The notes under the pieces were generated by a model, which was given only the letters and a program-made list of their open reading frames with translations, searched no databases and was not told the origin of the DNA. Below, piece after piece: positions 1-11,073 of a stretch of DNA of 64,000 bases (positions within the stretch are counted from its first letter, which is position 1; every line of letters begins with the position of its first letter). The stretch is taken from the NCBI GenBank assembly GCA_027422505.1, contig JAPQWV010000415.1, forward strand, positions 1 to 64,000, read 5' to 3'. This stretch comes from Craterostigma plantagineum. Taxonomy: Eukaryota > Streptophyta > Magnoliopsida > Lamiales > Linderniaceae. The translations under genes were made by a program, and so were the position numbers.

Positions 1-2
1 AA

Positions 3-1169
3 AACGTCAAGTGTCTAGCAGTTACGCAGGATATCACATGGTTATGGCATAGACGTCTGGGACATGCTAACATGGAACTAATGTCTCACATATCATGCAA
101 TGAGTTGGTGAGAGGTATTCCAGATATGAAAGCCACAAAGGACAAAATCTGTAAAGCGTTCCAAATGGGGAAACAGACCAAGACGTCCTTTAAGCCTAAG
201 AATGTGATCTCTACGTCCAGACCACTGGAACTGCTGCATCTTGACCTTTTTGGTCCGGTACAGGTTATGTCATTGAAAGGTAAACGATATGCCTTTGTGA
301 TCGTAGACGACTATACTAGGTACACATGGGTCTTATTTCTTGCGCACAAAAGTGAGGCTTTAGATAATCTTGCGCCACTGATTAAGAAGCTAGAAAATGA
401 GAAAGAAATGAAAGTCTGTACGATTAGGAGTGATAACGGTCTAGAATTTGATAGCAAATCCTTTGCATCTTTTTGTGATGAAAATGGTTATAGTCATAAT
501 TTTTCAGCCCCTATTACGCCTCAACAGACCGGAGTGGTCGAGAAGAAAAATAGAGTATTACAAGAACTGGCTAGGACTATGTTGAGCGAATATAATACTC
601 CAAAACATTTTTGGGCCGAAGCTGTTAGTACGGCATGTTATGTCTCGAATAGGATTTTCCTTAGGCCGATTATTAAGAGAACTCCTTATGAACTTTGGAA
701 CGACAAAACCACTAACATAGGATATTTCCATGTATTTGGTTGCAAATGTTTCATTTTGAATGATAGGGATAAAAGAGGAAAATTCGATTCCAAGGTAGAT
801 GAAGGGATATTCCTAGGTTACAGCCTTCATTCCAAAGCTTTTAGAGTGCTTAATAATAGGAAGAAGACTGTTCAAGAATCTGTGCATGTTACGTTTGATG
901 AATTTCCTAACGCAGATGCTACTGAGGAAGGTATAGTTGTGTCTCCTGCAGATATACAGGTTACTGACAAAGAAGTGAACGCAATTCCATTGGAACTAGA
1001 TGATGTGTCAGAGGAACCTGAAGCTTCAGACGAGCAACAACGCAGAAAATTCAAACATGCTTCCAGCCATCCCACTGAACAGGTCATAGGGAATATCACT
1101 TCAGGGATCAAAACGAGAGCAACTGCACGAAACGATACTGCTGAGGAATCACATGACGTGTTGTTGTGA
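3..1169 (+). pseudogene. Copia integrase (GAG-pre-integrase plus core), partial
   Basis: Open from base 3 to a TGA at 1167-1169. It starts inside the HHCC zinc-binding region (WLWHRRLGHAN). The usual CxxC has become CKAF, so the second zinc cysteine is lost. The catalytic core is recognisable: LDLFGP for the first Asp, RSDNG for the second, and GVVEKKNR for the Glu. The C-terminal GKFDSKVDEGIFLGYS block of copia integrases follows. The reading frame continues past the TGA into RT at 1173, so the stop is a point change within one ancestral polyprotein. The integrase would insert element cDNA into host DNA; this copy cannot be expressed as a full polyprotein. Confidence 0.9.
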
Positions 1170-2475
1170 ACCATGGAACCTAAGACAGTGAATGAAGCAC
1201 TTGACGATGAATTGTGGGCGATTGCCATGGAAGAAGAGCTGGCACAATTCGAAAAGAGCCAGGTGTGGACTCTTGTGGAAAGACCGAACGGTAAGTCCAT
1301 AATGGGCACGAAGTCGGTGTTTCGCAACAAACTGGATGAGAACGGTAATGTAACACGAAATAAGGCCAGGTTAGTCGCCAAAGGTTATTCCCAAGAAGAA
1401 GGTATAGATTTTCAAGAAACCTTTGCACCCGTAGCTAGGCTTGAGTCAATACGCATTTTACTTGCATATGCATCTTTTAAAAGATTTAAGATTTTCCAAA
1501 TGGACGTAAAAAGTGCATTTTTAAATGGTTTTATGTTGATGATATCATATTTGGCACCACTGACATCACTCTTTGCGAGAATTTTTCTAAGTCTATGCAA
1601 CATGAATTTGAGATGAGCTTAATGGGAGAACTCACATACTTCCTTGGATTGCAAATCAAGCAATTGGATACGGGAACATTCATATCTCAAACGAAGTACA
1701 CGAAGGAACTACTCGAAAAATTCGGAATGGCTGATTCCAAGGTACTTCCCACTCCCATGCACCAGACCGCTAAAATTGACAGTGATGAACAAGGTACGCC
1801 TTTTGACCAAACTAAGTATAGAGGTATGATCGGAAGTTTGCTATATTTTACGGCAAGCAGACCCGATATTATGTTTGCTACTGGTCTATGCTCTAGATAT
1901 CAATCGAGTCCTAGGGAATCTCACTTGACAGCAGTCAAGCAGATACTTAGATATTTGAAGGGAACAATCAATCATGGTATATGGTATCCAAATTCCAAGG
2001 AATTCCCATTAATGGGATACTCGGATGCGGATTACACCGGTTCTAGGGAAGATAGAAAAAGCCCTGGCGGTACTTGTCAAATACTAGGAAATTCCCTTGT
2101 TACCTGGTCCAGTAGGAAACAAAATGCCGTGGCCCTATCCACAACCGAAGCAGAATATAGGGCCTTAGGAAGTTGTTCTCAGCAAATCCTTTGGATGAAA
2201 CAGACCTTGAGTGATTATGGTTTAAGATACGATCAAATCCCCATTTTCTGTGATAGTACTAGTGCCATTAGTATCACTAAGAATCCCGTACACCACTCTC
2301 GAACTAAGCATATAGAGGTGAAACATCATTTATTCGAGATCATGTTCAGAAAGGGAATATCAGTGTGAATTTCGTAGGAACTAATGATCAGTTGGCTGAT
2401 ATCTTTACGAAACACCTTATTGAGAGTAGATTTTGTGATATACGCGATCGATTAGGAATTATTGAGCTCAAATAG
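1170..2475 (+). pseudogene. Copia reverse transcriptase and RNase H, internally deleted
   Basis: 1170-1531 encodes the RT start ([11 protein letters not shown], then [16 protein letters not shown], then DVKSAFLNG). The sequence then jumps directly to the YVDD active-site block at 1532-1543 in another frame. Roughly 100 residues between FLNG and YVDD, including the usual LYGLKQAPRAWY stretch, are missing. From 1532 the frame continues through FFLGLQ-like, SLLYFTASRPDI and RNase H motifs (GYSDADYTG, STTEAEYRAL, DSTSAISI) to about 2340. A one-base shift there moves the final part (QLADIFTK) to another frame ending at TAG 2473-2475. RT and RNase H would copy element RNA into DNA; this copy cannot. 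Confidence 0.92.
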
Positions 2476-2969
2476 GAAAGATGACTAGATAATCCTTAGT
2501 ATCTCCTTGATCTTATCCTTTAGGATTTCCTCCATTTTTATTCCTTGATTCTATTCCGTAATTCTATCCTTTCTATTAAGATCCTTTCCATCCATGGGGA
2601 GATTATTTTTAGATTTTCGACATTTATGTCAAAATCTATTTTCAGCCAATATTTTCCTTTTCAGCTAATATTTTCCTTGAGCTCTGATCTTTACTTATTT
2701 CCCTTCTTAATTCCCGCGAGATATCATTTTATTCCATTTAACGGGCAGTTTCCTTAACCACTAAGTATTCCTTTTAAAATTCAAATTTTGAAATCCCTTC
2801 CTTATCTGACACACGTCTTGTCAAGATCGCATCTCTCTTTAACTTCCTTCCATCCTTATCCAAAAGGACTAAGCCTTTTTATAAACCGTCCCTTCCTTGT
2901 TTCTCCATTCAATTCAAACCCTAATCTCTTCACTTCATCCTTTCATCCTTCAACTCTTCGACATCAACC
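2476..2969 (+). other. Non-coding spacer between pol and the env-like ORF of S1
   Basis: AT-rich, pyrimidine-rich stretch with no coding signal. A TATA-like TTTTTATAAACC lies near 2875, about 95 bp before the env-like start codon, so a subgenomic promoter is possible but unproven. Confidence 0.5.
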
Positions 2970-4371
2970 ATGGTGAAAATCAAAGGTGCCGGATCTAAAT
3001 CCGACAAAAAGCGAAAGGCTGCCCTAGTCGAAACTCCACTTTCTTCGAAAGTTACACGTTCCAAGTCGCAGTCCCATATCCATGAAATCCCCGACGGAAC
3101 CTAAGAAGAAAAAGGCTAAGATCGATAAAATTCCTACCCCAACCCCTACTCCTTCTCCTGCCTCCTCTGATAATCAGTCTGCCTCTTCCGAAAAATCTGC
3201 CCCACTTGAGAAATCTGCCTCTCCAGAAAAATCTGTCTCTGCTCAGATCGAGACTCCTCCTCGAGACAAAACTCCCTCCTTAGATCAGCCTGAGAAAGTC
3301 ATGTTCAATCCTGAAAATCCTGAGGAGATCACCGACGAGATCAAATTTCTGACTGAGAGTGCCAAGGAATTACATGAGAAACTCCAGAAACGGCGAGTTG
3401 CACGAGGAAGAAGTGTCAACTTTGACGAACTGGCTGAAAGCCAAGTGGCGACATGGCTGACGGAGTACGGCTGGGAAAACTTTCTGAGGATAGACAAGTC
3501 GGTGTATGTTGAGGCCGTGAAGCTGTTCTACGCCAATCTCACTTTCGTTGAAGATGAAACGGAGATTACAGTGAAATCTTATGTACTTGGGACACACCTA
3601 GAATGGAATAGCGCGAAGGTGAACGAGATCTTGGGTGCTGAGAACGAAGGGTTATGCTACTTCGATTTCGTCCACTGGTGTACGTCTGAGGTATCCCTGC
3701 GTGACTCTGTGAAAGCCCTATGGAATTCCCCCTATAAGCCAAAGTTCTCTGAAGGAGAAGCGCTGAACAAACTCCCTGTCGATCTATTCTTCCTTTACAA
3801 AGTTCTGCACTTTACCCTCTGGAGCGCCCGAGTTGGCAGTGGCGGCCATTCCACCACTATGAACAACATGAGCATGTTGACTCTCTATCTAGTATCCCAA
3901 AATAAACCGCTCAATCTAGGGTTCTTTGTTCTTAAGTACATGGTCCATGCCATTAAGAGCTCTGATAAGGAACTTCCATATGGAATGCTGCTTACGCACA
4001 TGCTTGAATTCGAGGGAATCACTCTGCCCAAGGCTTGGGAAGATAGCGCAAAGCATGCAGTGGATATGGTCACACTCAAGCGTGTTGGTATACGCTTCGA
4101 TGAGCGGAAAGGATGGTTCAAGACAAGGGATTTGAAGGCTCCGTCAAAGAGTCCGATCAGGAAGAAAAAGGATCTAGAGAGCGACGACGAGCAGGGAACG
4201 ATAGCTAATCTGAAAAGAAGCTTCAAGGGGCTTAAGGATGAAAACCGTCGGAATTTCAAAAAGATCTCACAGAACTTCAAAAAGGTTAACAAGTATCTGA
4301 AGGAGATCTCCGCGGCTCTTAATATCGCTGAATCCTCATCTGCCTCATCCGAGAGCGATTCCAGCCCTTAG
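2970..4371 (+). pseudogene. Env-like third ORF of the sirevirus, frameshifted near its start
   Basis: An ATG at 2970 opens a lysine-rich N-terminus (MVKIKGAGSKSDKKRKA) that shifts frame near 3070-3085. The remaining 429 codons (3082-4371) are open. They contain a Ser/Pro/Thr-rich segment (residues about 1-75), a globular alpha-helical domain (about 110-330, with KLFYANLTF, VLGTHLEWNSAKVNEILG and FFLYKVLHFTLWSARVG) and a charged C-terminal coiled coil ending in a serine tail. The globular part resembles the 'putative plant transposon protein' domain found in plant retrotransposon third ORFs. In SIRE1-like elements this position is called env-like. No signal peptide or membrane span is visible, so a true envelope role is not supported. 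Confidence 0.75.
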
Positions 4372-4949
4372 ATCTTATTCCCTAGCCATTCCCTAGCTCT
4401 GATAGGATTAGTTCTGGTTTGTTTCTTTGCTGGTTCTTGGGTTTGAGGGTCGAGGTTGGTTGCAGGTTTAGGTACGTTAGTGGCGTTGGTCCCTCCTTTT
4501 TAATGATGAAGGGGGAGAAGTCTAGGCAATTAATGCCTTATTTTGTTATTTTGGAATGATATAATATAATCGGCTTGCTTGCGTTTATATGCTTATGTCT
4601 TAATCCTCTGTGCTTTAGTTTTGATGACTTGTTAAGGATTAGGAATTCCGCACATAGGCAGGGGGAGCAAACTGATGTGATGTGATAACTTGAGACATTC
4701 CGTGGTAACTTGAGATGTTCCGTATGATATAACCTGGTAATTGCTAAATCTTTGCGACTGTGCTTTACATAGGTTTATTAGCAATTAGACAGGGGGAGCA
4801 TGCTATGAATCTGATAAATTTATTTGCTCTGATCATATGTCACATGCTTTGATACTTAAACATGCTACGTGCTTAAATGGTTTCATATCGAGTGACTCAT
4901 ATGCTTAAGATAGGCATTGATTACTTGTCATCATCAAAAAGGGGGAGAT
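4372..4949 (+). promoter_or_regulatory. Multiple polypurine tracts before the 3' LTR of S1
   Basis: GGGGGAG occurs at 4511-4517, 4661-4667, 4792-4798 and 4941-4947. The last copy (AAAAAGGGGGAGATT) directly precedes the LTR and is the likely primer for plus-strand DNA synthesis. Repeated polypurine tracts are a known sirevirus feature. Confidence 0.8.
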
Positions 4950-6739
4950 TGTAGACCTTTTTGGTCCTAATGACTATGAGAGTTTTGATTATTCCAAGTA
5001 ATTATGTAAATTGGGGATACAAATTAGAAAACTCGATATGCATGTTAAGTGATGTTTTAAGTATGTGAAAATATTCGATTAAGCGCATGAATATGGTTTA
5101 AATGTTAAGAAAATCGAATTTGAGTGATCTTATGCTTAACTGGAATATTGATGTGATCACCTGGTTTTGAACGTTCTCGTTTGGATGGAATATCACTGTG
5201 TGCTATATATGGAAAACATATCCTGATAAGTGATTGAGTTATATTAGGAAAGAATATCGTAGAGATTACCCGGATATGAACGACTATATATGGAAGATAT
5301 ATTGTATTAAGTGATATATGAGCTGTACATGAGATTGGGTTATTTTAGGAAAGAATATCACTGTGATCACCCGGATATGAATGAATGTGCTATATATATG
5401 GAAAAGATATTCTGATTAAGTGCTTACATGTGATTGATCTATTTTAGGAAAGAATATCAATGATATATCCGTTGAGTGCAATATTAAGTGACTCTTAAAT
5501 CAGTGAATCATGATCCTGCTTTCCTTGTGCGACTTAGGATTCATATTATGGAAAGTGATTAATTTATTATGTGGTAAGCTGCTGATTGAGTCTATTTATG
5601 GAATGTGCTGAAATCGGATGAGATCACCATACATGGAAAATATACTTTGCATTATACTCAGTAGATCAAATCTTTCTCTGTGCGTATTGGGTATGATATT
5701 TTGGGAAAGAAAATCAGTCGATTGAGCTTACCGTTGATAATATGCTGAGTGGAATTATATATGGAATATGCTGACTAACGGATGAGATTACAGTGGAATG
5801 AAAGTTAATCTGTGGTATTTATGGTAAGTAATCATGCATGACCGTTGAGCTTAATCGGTTTATTCTTGGCATGATTGTTTGAGTTAATGCACGTGATTAT
5901 ACTTTTATCTTACATATTATGTGCTTAACTTTCCTTGTGAAGTGTAGAAGCATAAATTGGTTCTATATAGAGGAGAACACTTCACGATTAAAGAGTAGAC
6001 AACGAACACACAAACTAGCGAGTCCCTTAGAGTTCTTGAGGGAAATTTGCGATTCATTCGTAGTTTGTGTTGAGCTTTCATTTGCGAATCTGTACCCTTT
6101 GAGCGATCCTTAGAAACTCCAAATCCTAAAAACCTTGTCTTCGGACGTGTTGTGTCTGCGGGCACGTTGAGCGCACAAAGGAGCACGAGTGGAGTCTTAC
6201 GCACGTGGAGGGACGAATTTTGTGGATTCGGTGGCCCTTCGATAGCAAGCTGCATCTAGTCGGGGAATAGGTTTCCTGGGTAAACGACGTGGATCGAAAC
6301 TTGGCGTGCGTCAGCCTAGAGCAAGGTCTAGTGTCCATAGTGCTTCGGTTGTGTACGTGTCAATCATAGTGTAACCGGTAATACCTAGTGATTGATTGGA
6401 ACTCTTGGGAGATCACATCCCAAGGACAGGATTAAACCCCAGTTGGGGATATAACCTGTATAAAAATCCCGTCTCACTTTACTTTCTGCTATATACTTTT
6501 CGTGAGACAAACCGGGGACAACAGCAAATAACCAGGTGATATCGTTGATACTAGTTTTAAAAATAACGTGACTTTTATTAAACAGGATTAGGGAGATAAC
6601 TTGGATACTCGTACTGCTTTTTGGGAAATAACACACTCTGCAGATATCTTGTTAAAGAAAAGTATTTTTCAAAGAAGAATAAGCCAAAATTTTTATAGCC
6701 TAATTCACCCCCCCCCTCTTAGGCATATTTTACACTTCA
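4950..6739 (+). repeat. 3' LTR of sirevirus S1 (about 1.79 kb)
   Basis: Begins TGTAGACCTTTTTGGTCC immediately after the polypurine tract. It ends with a C-rich stretch (CCCCCCCCCTCTTAGG near 6710) and ...ACTTCA, a typical sirevirus LTR end. It contains degenerate internal repeats between 5160 and 5800 built on TATATATGGAAA and GGAAAGAATATC. After it comes CACCGTATTAAATCTC, the tail of the short LTR array. The right boundary could be 6739 or 6741. Confidence 0.8.
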
Positions 6740-6760
6740 CACCGTATTAAATCTCTAACA
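6740..6760 (+). repeat. 3' end of the short-element LTR, cut by S1
   Basis: The last 21 bp, identical to the ends of the LTRs at 7527-7922 and 8694-9089. The rest of this LTR was separated by the S1 insertion and should lie left of the window. Confidence 0.85.
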
Positions 6761-6853
6761 AATTGGTCCGACCTGCCGCCGAACCCCCACCCGAGGATCG
6801 CCGGGTTTTTGCCTGTTCACAGACGACGGGTTACTGTTCATCGCAAGCGTGCC

Positions 6854-7505
6854 ATGACTCTTTCAACAGAACAACGAGTCAAAAGGTTAGAGAACAGTGT
6901 TGGAGTGTTAAATAAGACAATGGAAGATGTGTCCGAGAGCATATACAAACTATCCATTGTCATCCACGCCAAATGGAGATTACAAACATCATTTGTGGGA
7001 CTAACATTTGAGGAGTGGAAGCAACAACATCTAATACAAGTGCCATCACAAACCGCATCGTCGACTGATATTCAGACTCGGCTGAGTCACAAACTGTTCC
7101 TTCCCAGACACTGAGTCAATGGATGGCTCAAAAACAGCTTCAACCTTCTCAACAACTCACGGAAATAATCATCACAGTAGCGCCTTCATCAACAACGAAT
7201 GCTCCTCCAAAGGCTGACCTTGATTTCCATGGCGAAGGAAAAGCTCGTGGACATGCAAAAAACGTCGTGGTAAGTGTAGGAGCGTCAAGCAAGCGGAAAG
7301 ATCTAGTGAACGTGTTGAAGAAATGACATGTTGCTAAAAATTTTGAGAAGCACGTCGAGCAAAATAAGATAGATTCAAATAACTTTTTTGTTGTGTCAAC
7401 GACCAAGAGATGTAGCAAGGAGGACGTTCTCATGCCAGCCAACCCATTTATAAGCACACGAGTTTGAAGATATGGGGCCCATTTTTACCGCCTTGAGTAC
7501 AATGC
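6854..7505 (+). pseudogene. Internal ORF of short LTR element, copy 1 (unknown protein)
   Basis: ATG at 6854 opens a charged, helix-prone protein (MTLSTEQRVKRLENSVGVLN...) including HAKWRLQTSFVGLTFEEWKQQ. It shifts frame near 7080 (compare copy 2). It continues in other frames with Gln-rich (KQLQPSQQ) and Lys-rich (SSKRKDL, HVAKNFEKHVEQ) stretches up to about 7470. I recognise no family. All three internal copies share this coding layout, so one ORF probably existed in the founder element. It could be a gag remnant or a captured host fragment; the sequence does not decide. Confidence 0.55.
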
Positions 7506-7526
7506 GATTTTTCAACGGGTGGATAA

Positions 7527-7922
7527 TGTTAGGATAATTTATTTAATTGTTTATTTAACTAGTTTTAATTAAGTAGTAGTTGGAATTTGAATTAGCTAGT
7601 AGAGAGATTTACTAGGGATTTGACTAACTTAATAGTGGAGAGATTTATTAGGCTTTGACTAAGTTAGTAGAGAGATTTATTAGGAAGGTTTTCTCCTATA
7701 AAAGGAGATGAATCTCTAATGTCACTTTCACGTCCAGGTTTTGGATATTTGAGGGCAGTAGCCTTTGACTGTCGGATTATGAGGGCCGCGGTTCTTGGTT
7801 CTTGAATTCTTGGATTTAGCTATTAGGTCGTTTTAGTTCTTTGTTCATCGTTCTTCGTTCTCTGTCATTAATAAAAGCGTTTTTGTCTGAATTTTGGGTT
7901 CCACCGTATTAAATCTCTAACA
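7527..7922 (+). repeat. Shared LTR of the short element, complete copy 1 (396 bp)
   Basis: TGTTAG...CTAACA ends form a short inverted terminal repeat. A TATA box lies in CCTATAAAAGG near 7695 and a polyadenylation-type ATTAATAAAAGC near 7870, as expected of an LTR promoter and terminator. It contains three short repeats of AGTAGAGAGATTTATTAGG near 7600-7690. Confidence 0.9.
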
Positions 7923-8015
7923 AATTGGTCTGACCTGCTGCCGAACCCCCGCCCGAGGATCGTCGGGTTTTCGCCTATTCACAGACGCCGAGTTACAGTT
8001 CATCGCAAGCGTGCC

Positions 8016-8690
8016 ATGACTCTTTCAACAGAACAACGAGTCAAAAGGTTAGAGTAGAGTGTTGGAGTGTTAAAGAAGACAATGGAAGATGCGTCCGAGA
8101 GTATATACAAACTATCTGTTGTCATCCACGCCAAATGGAGATTACAAACATCATTTGTGGGACTAACATTTGAGGAGTGGAAGCAACAGCATCTAATACA
8201 AGTGCCATCACGAACCGCATCGTCAAGTGATATTCAGACTCGGGTTGAGTCACAAACTGTTCCTTCCCAGACACTGACTCAATTGATGGCTCAAAAACAG
8301 CTTCAACCTTCTCAACAAGTGACGGAAAAATCATCACAGCAGCCCCTTCATTAACGACCAACGCTCCTTCAAGGGCTGCCCTTGATTTCTACGGTGAAAA
8401 AGCTTGCAGACATGCAAAGAACGTCGTGGTAAGTGTAGGAGAGTCAAGCAAGCGGAAAGATCAAGAAAACGTGTCGAAGAAAGAACATGTTGCTAAACAT
8501 TTTGAGAAGCACGTCGAGCAAAACAAGATAGATTCAAATAACTTTTCTGTTGTGTCAACGACCAAGAGATGTAGCAAGGAGGACACTCTCATGCGAGCCG
8601 ACCCATTTATAAGCTGCACGAGTTTGAAGATATGGGGCCCTGGTGAAAATTTTTACGCCTTGAGGACAAGGCAATTTTTCAAGGGGTGGA
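8016..8690 (+). pseudogene. Internal ORF of short LTR element, copy 2
   Basis: Same start as copy 1 (ATG 8016) but with an in-frame TAG near 8054. The frame is open again from 8067 to 8354, extends past the point where copy 1 breaks (SQTVPSQTLTQLMAQKQ) and then shifts. A further open piece at 8426-8704 encodes SSKRKDQENVSKKEH and the C-terminal block that runs to the polypurine tract. Comparing the copies shows that different lesions accumulated in each, so all are old. Confidence 0.55.
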
Positions 8691-8693
8691 TAA

Positions 8694-9089
8694 TGTTAGG
8701 ATAGTATATATAATTGTTTATTTAATTAGTTTTAATTCATTAGTAGTTTGAATTTGAACTAGCTAGTAGAGAAATTTATTAGGGATTTGACTAAGTTAAT
8801 AGTAGAGAGATTTGTTAGGGTTTAACTAAGTTAGTAGAGAGATTTATTAGGAAGGTTTTCTCCTATAAAAGGAGATGAATCTCTAATGTCACTTTCACGT
8901 CCAGGTTTTGGATATTTGAGGGGCGTAGTCTTTGACTGTCGGATTATGAGGGTCGGGGTTCTTGGTTCTTGAATTCTGGGATTTAGCTATTAGGTCGTTT
9001 TATTTCTTTGTTCGTCGTTTTTCATTCTTTGTCATTAATAAAAGCATTTTAGTCCGAATGTTGGGTTTCACCGTATTAAATCTCTAACA
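8694..9089 (+). repeat. Shared LTR of the short element, complete copy 2 (396 bp)
   Basis: Same length and ends as 7527-7922, with scattered substitutions. It retains TATAAAAGG near 8865 and the ATTAATAAAAGC signal near 9037. Confidence 0.9.
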
Positions 9090-9646
9090 AATTGGTCGGT
9101 CCTGCCGCCGAACCCGCTCGAGGATCGTCGGGTTTTTGCCTGTTCACAGACGCGGAGTTACTGTCATCGCAAGCGTGCCATTACTCTTTCACCAGAACAG
9201 CGAGTCAAAAGGTTAGAGAAGAGTGTTGGAGGGTTAAAGAGGACAATGGAAGATGTGTGCGAGAGCATATACAAACTATTCGTTATCATCCACGCCAAAT
9301 GGGGATTACAAACAGCATTTGTGGGACTAACATTTGAGGAGTGGAAGCAACAACATCTAATACAAGTGCCATCATGAACCGCATCGTCGACTGGTTCAGA
9401 CTCGGGTTGAGTCACAAACTGTTCCTTCCCAAACACTGACTCAATTGATGGCTCAAAATAGCTTCAACCTTCTCAACAACTCACGAAAATAATCATCACA
9501 GCAGCCCCTTCATCAATGACGAACACTCCTCCAAGGGCTGCCCTTATTTCCATGGAGAAGGAAAAGTTCGCAGACCTGCAAAGAACGTCGTGGTAAGTGT
9601 AGGAGCCTCAAGCAAGCGAAAAGATCAAGAGAACGTGTCGAAGAAA
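9090..9646 (+). pseudogene. Internal region of short LTR element, copy 3, cut by the family-B copia
   Basis: Homologous to copies 1 and 2 up to SSKRKDQENVSKK, then cut exactly where the family-B LTR begins at 9647. It carries several extra lesions, including an in-frame stop near 9375. The missing remainder is not found after the copia element; it was lost in the deletion that ends at 28214. Confidence 0.6.
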
Positions 9647-9997
9647 TGTAGAATACGATTTGTAATTGTGCTTTGATTTATTAGTTTTCTTCGTAGATTG
9701 GGGCGTTATATGTATTTGTCCTTAGTTTAGGACTTACTCGTTATTTATACCAAGTTTGTTTGGTATATATAGACTTGTAAACATTGTGCTTAATAGAGAA
9801 ATTTAGTCAATTGATTCAAAAGGCTCCCAAATCCAATTCTAGAGAGAGAAACTCAAGAACCATTCTCTCACTACTCGAATTCTCTCTCAAGTTCTTCAAC
9901 GAAGGTTTTTCGATCGAAATTAATTTCATACAATTCTAATCGAATTCCTTAGAATTTGAGTCTAGAATCATAGGAGTTGATAATAGATGACCTAACA
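9647..9997 (+). repeat. 5' LTR of family-B copia (351 bp)
   Basis: Begins TGTAGAATACGATTTG and ends GACCTAACA, directly followed by a primer-binding site. It contains ACCAAGTTTGTTTGGTATATATAGAC near 9750 as a TATA region and the hexamer-like TTAATAGAG near 9790. Inverted relatives lie at about 47735-48052 and 52335-52666. Confidence 0.88.
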
Positions 9998-10012
9998 ATT
10001 GGTAATAGAGCA
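9998..10012 (+). promoter_or_regulatory. Primer-binding site of family-B copia
   Basis: ATTGGTAATAGAGCA follows the LTR end and matches the initiator-Met-tRNA site TGGTATCAGAGC with a small change. This site primes minus-strand DNA synthesis. Confidence 0.8.
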
Positions 10013-11073
10013 GATTCGTTCTGTTTTGAATAAAATTGTTAGAATTCGGATCGAAAATCTAATTTTGGAACTGTTCATGCGAAGAACAGTTTTGGCGCGA
10101 AAGTTGATTTTTGATCTGATTTGCTCAATTCTGTGCTTAATTGGATTGAATTTGATGTTTTCTGTGCTCGTTGTAGTGCTATATTTTGATTGCGATTAGA
10201 TTCGTAGCCGTTTGAACATCATTTTAGTAGTTTGAATTCAATCTGAAAAGTCACTGTTCGTGCGAAGAACAGTTTGAACACGTTCTGATTTTGCTTAAAA
10301 TCGACATGTTTTGCTTCGTAACGTGTTTAATTGTGTGTACGTGCGTACTCATCACCTGATTACGAGCAATTACCTGTAATTTCATAGTCTAATTCATCGT
10401 TTTTGCTTGAATCAGTGTTAAGTGTATGCTGTATTTTTTTCGATAATTTCAATTTTTCTCGCTAGGTTCTTCGATCAGATTAATTTCTCGATCGAAAAAC
10501 TCGGCGCAAAATTTTTCTCGATCAGAATACAAAGTTAGACTTAAAGTCGTCCTTGTCAAGAACGATTTTAGTAGGAAAAATTTCTCGAGCATTATTAAGC
10601 GAAAAACGTTTTCGACGAAGACCGATTCTGACCTTTGCGCACGCAAAATTTATCATCGAAAAACTTTTTCGGTCAGACTTTTTAAGTTTGACTAAGCGAA
10701 AATCATTTGCGTCCGAGAAACTTCTCCAGTCAACGAATTTATTTTGACTTTGCGAGAAACTCACTATACGTGTTGCTTCTTTGCGATCGAAACAAATTCA
10801 CGATTAAGAAAATTTTCTCGACCGAAAGATTATGAGCAATTTTTCTCACTCGAAAGAATTTTCGCTGACATACTTTCTCGCACGAGAACAGTAACAGTGA
10901 CAATTATTTTCGACGAATTAATTTTCGATCAAACTTTAAAGATTGAATCGAAAATAATTCTCGACTGCTCTAATATCAAACGCTACTAACTAATTTGCTA
11001 CTTGTGAAGCCCGTAACATCAGTTAAAGTAATCAAAACACCAAACGAAGATCCTACATCAACTCAAGATAAAA
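10013..11073 (+). other. Leader of family-B copia with repeated TTCTCGATCGAAAA-type motifs
   Basis: Untranslated leader. From about 10440 to 10990 it consists largely of short near-palindromic motifs built around TCGATCGA flanked by T- and A-runs (for example TTTCTCGATCGAAAAAC near 10480). The same motif class fills 24960-26400 of this element, upstream of the third ORF. No protein-coding signal is seen. Confidence 0.65.

Larger units (their letters stand above)
1..6739 (+). mobile_element. Sirevirus-type Ty1/copia retrotransposon S1, 5' part outside the window
   Basis: Order visible: GAG-pre-integrase and integrase, reverse transcriptase, RNase H, a separate env-like ORF, several GGGGGAG polypurine tracts, then a long LTR. 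Integrase before RT is the Ty1/copia order. A third ORF after pol together with repeated polypurine tracts is typical of the Sirevirus/SIRE1 lineage (family knowledge). The 5' LTR and gag lie left of base 1. The copy is dead: the pol frame has an in-frame stop at 1167-1169, a large deletion in RT near 1530 and a frameshift near 2340, and the env-like ORF is shifted near 3075. Its right end abuts the last 21 bp of a short LTR found three more times in the window, so S1 inserted into that array. Confidence 0.9.
6740..9646 (+). mobile_element. Tandem array of a short non-autonomous LTR retroelement
   Basis: The array reads LTR end (6740-6760), internal (6761-7526), LTR (7527-7922), internal (7923-8693), LTR (8694-9089), internal (9090-9646, cut by the family-B copia). 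The two complete LTRs are both 396 bp, begin TGTTAGGATA and end TCTCTAACA. Internal regions are about 770 bp. Adjacent units share one LTR. This size and arrangement is TRIM/SMART-like (inference). No integrase or RT is encoded, so it would need enzymes from another element. Each internal copy ends in a purine tract (AAGGGGTGGATAA in copy 2) just before the next LTR. A 29-bp remnant of a fourth LTR lies at 28214-28242. Confidence 0.85.

Noticed and set aside
2970..4371. True retroviral envelope protein
   Set aside because: No signal peptide, membrane span or cleavage-site pattern; the domain resembles plant transposon proteins.
9998..10199. Small ORF right after the family-B LTR
   Set aside because: Covers the primer site and leader, with hydrophobic low-complexity translation; not a gene.
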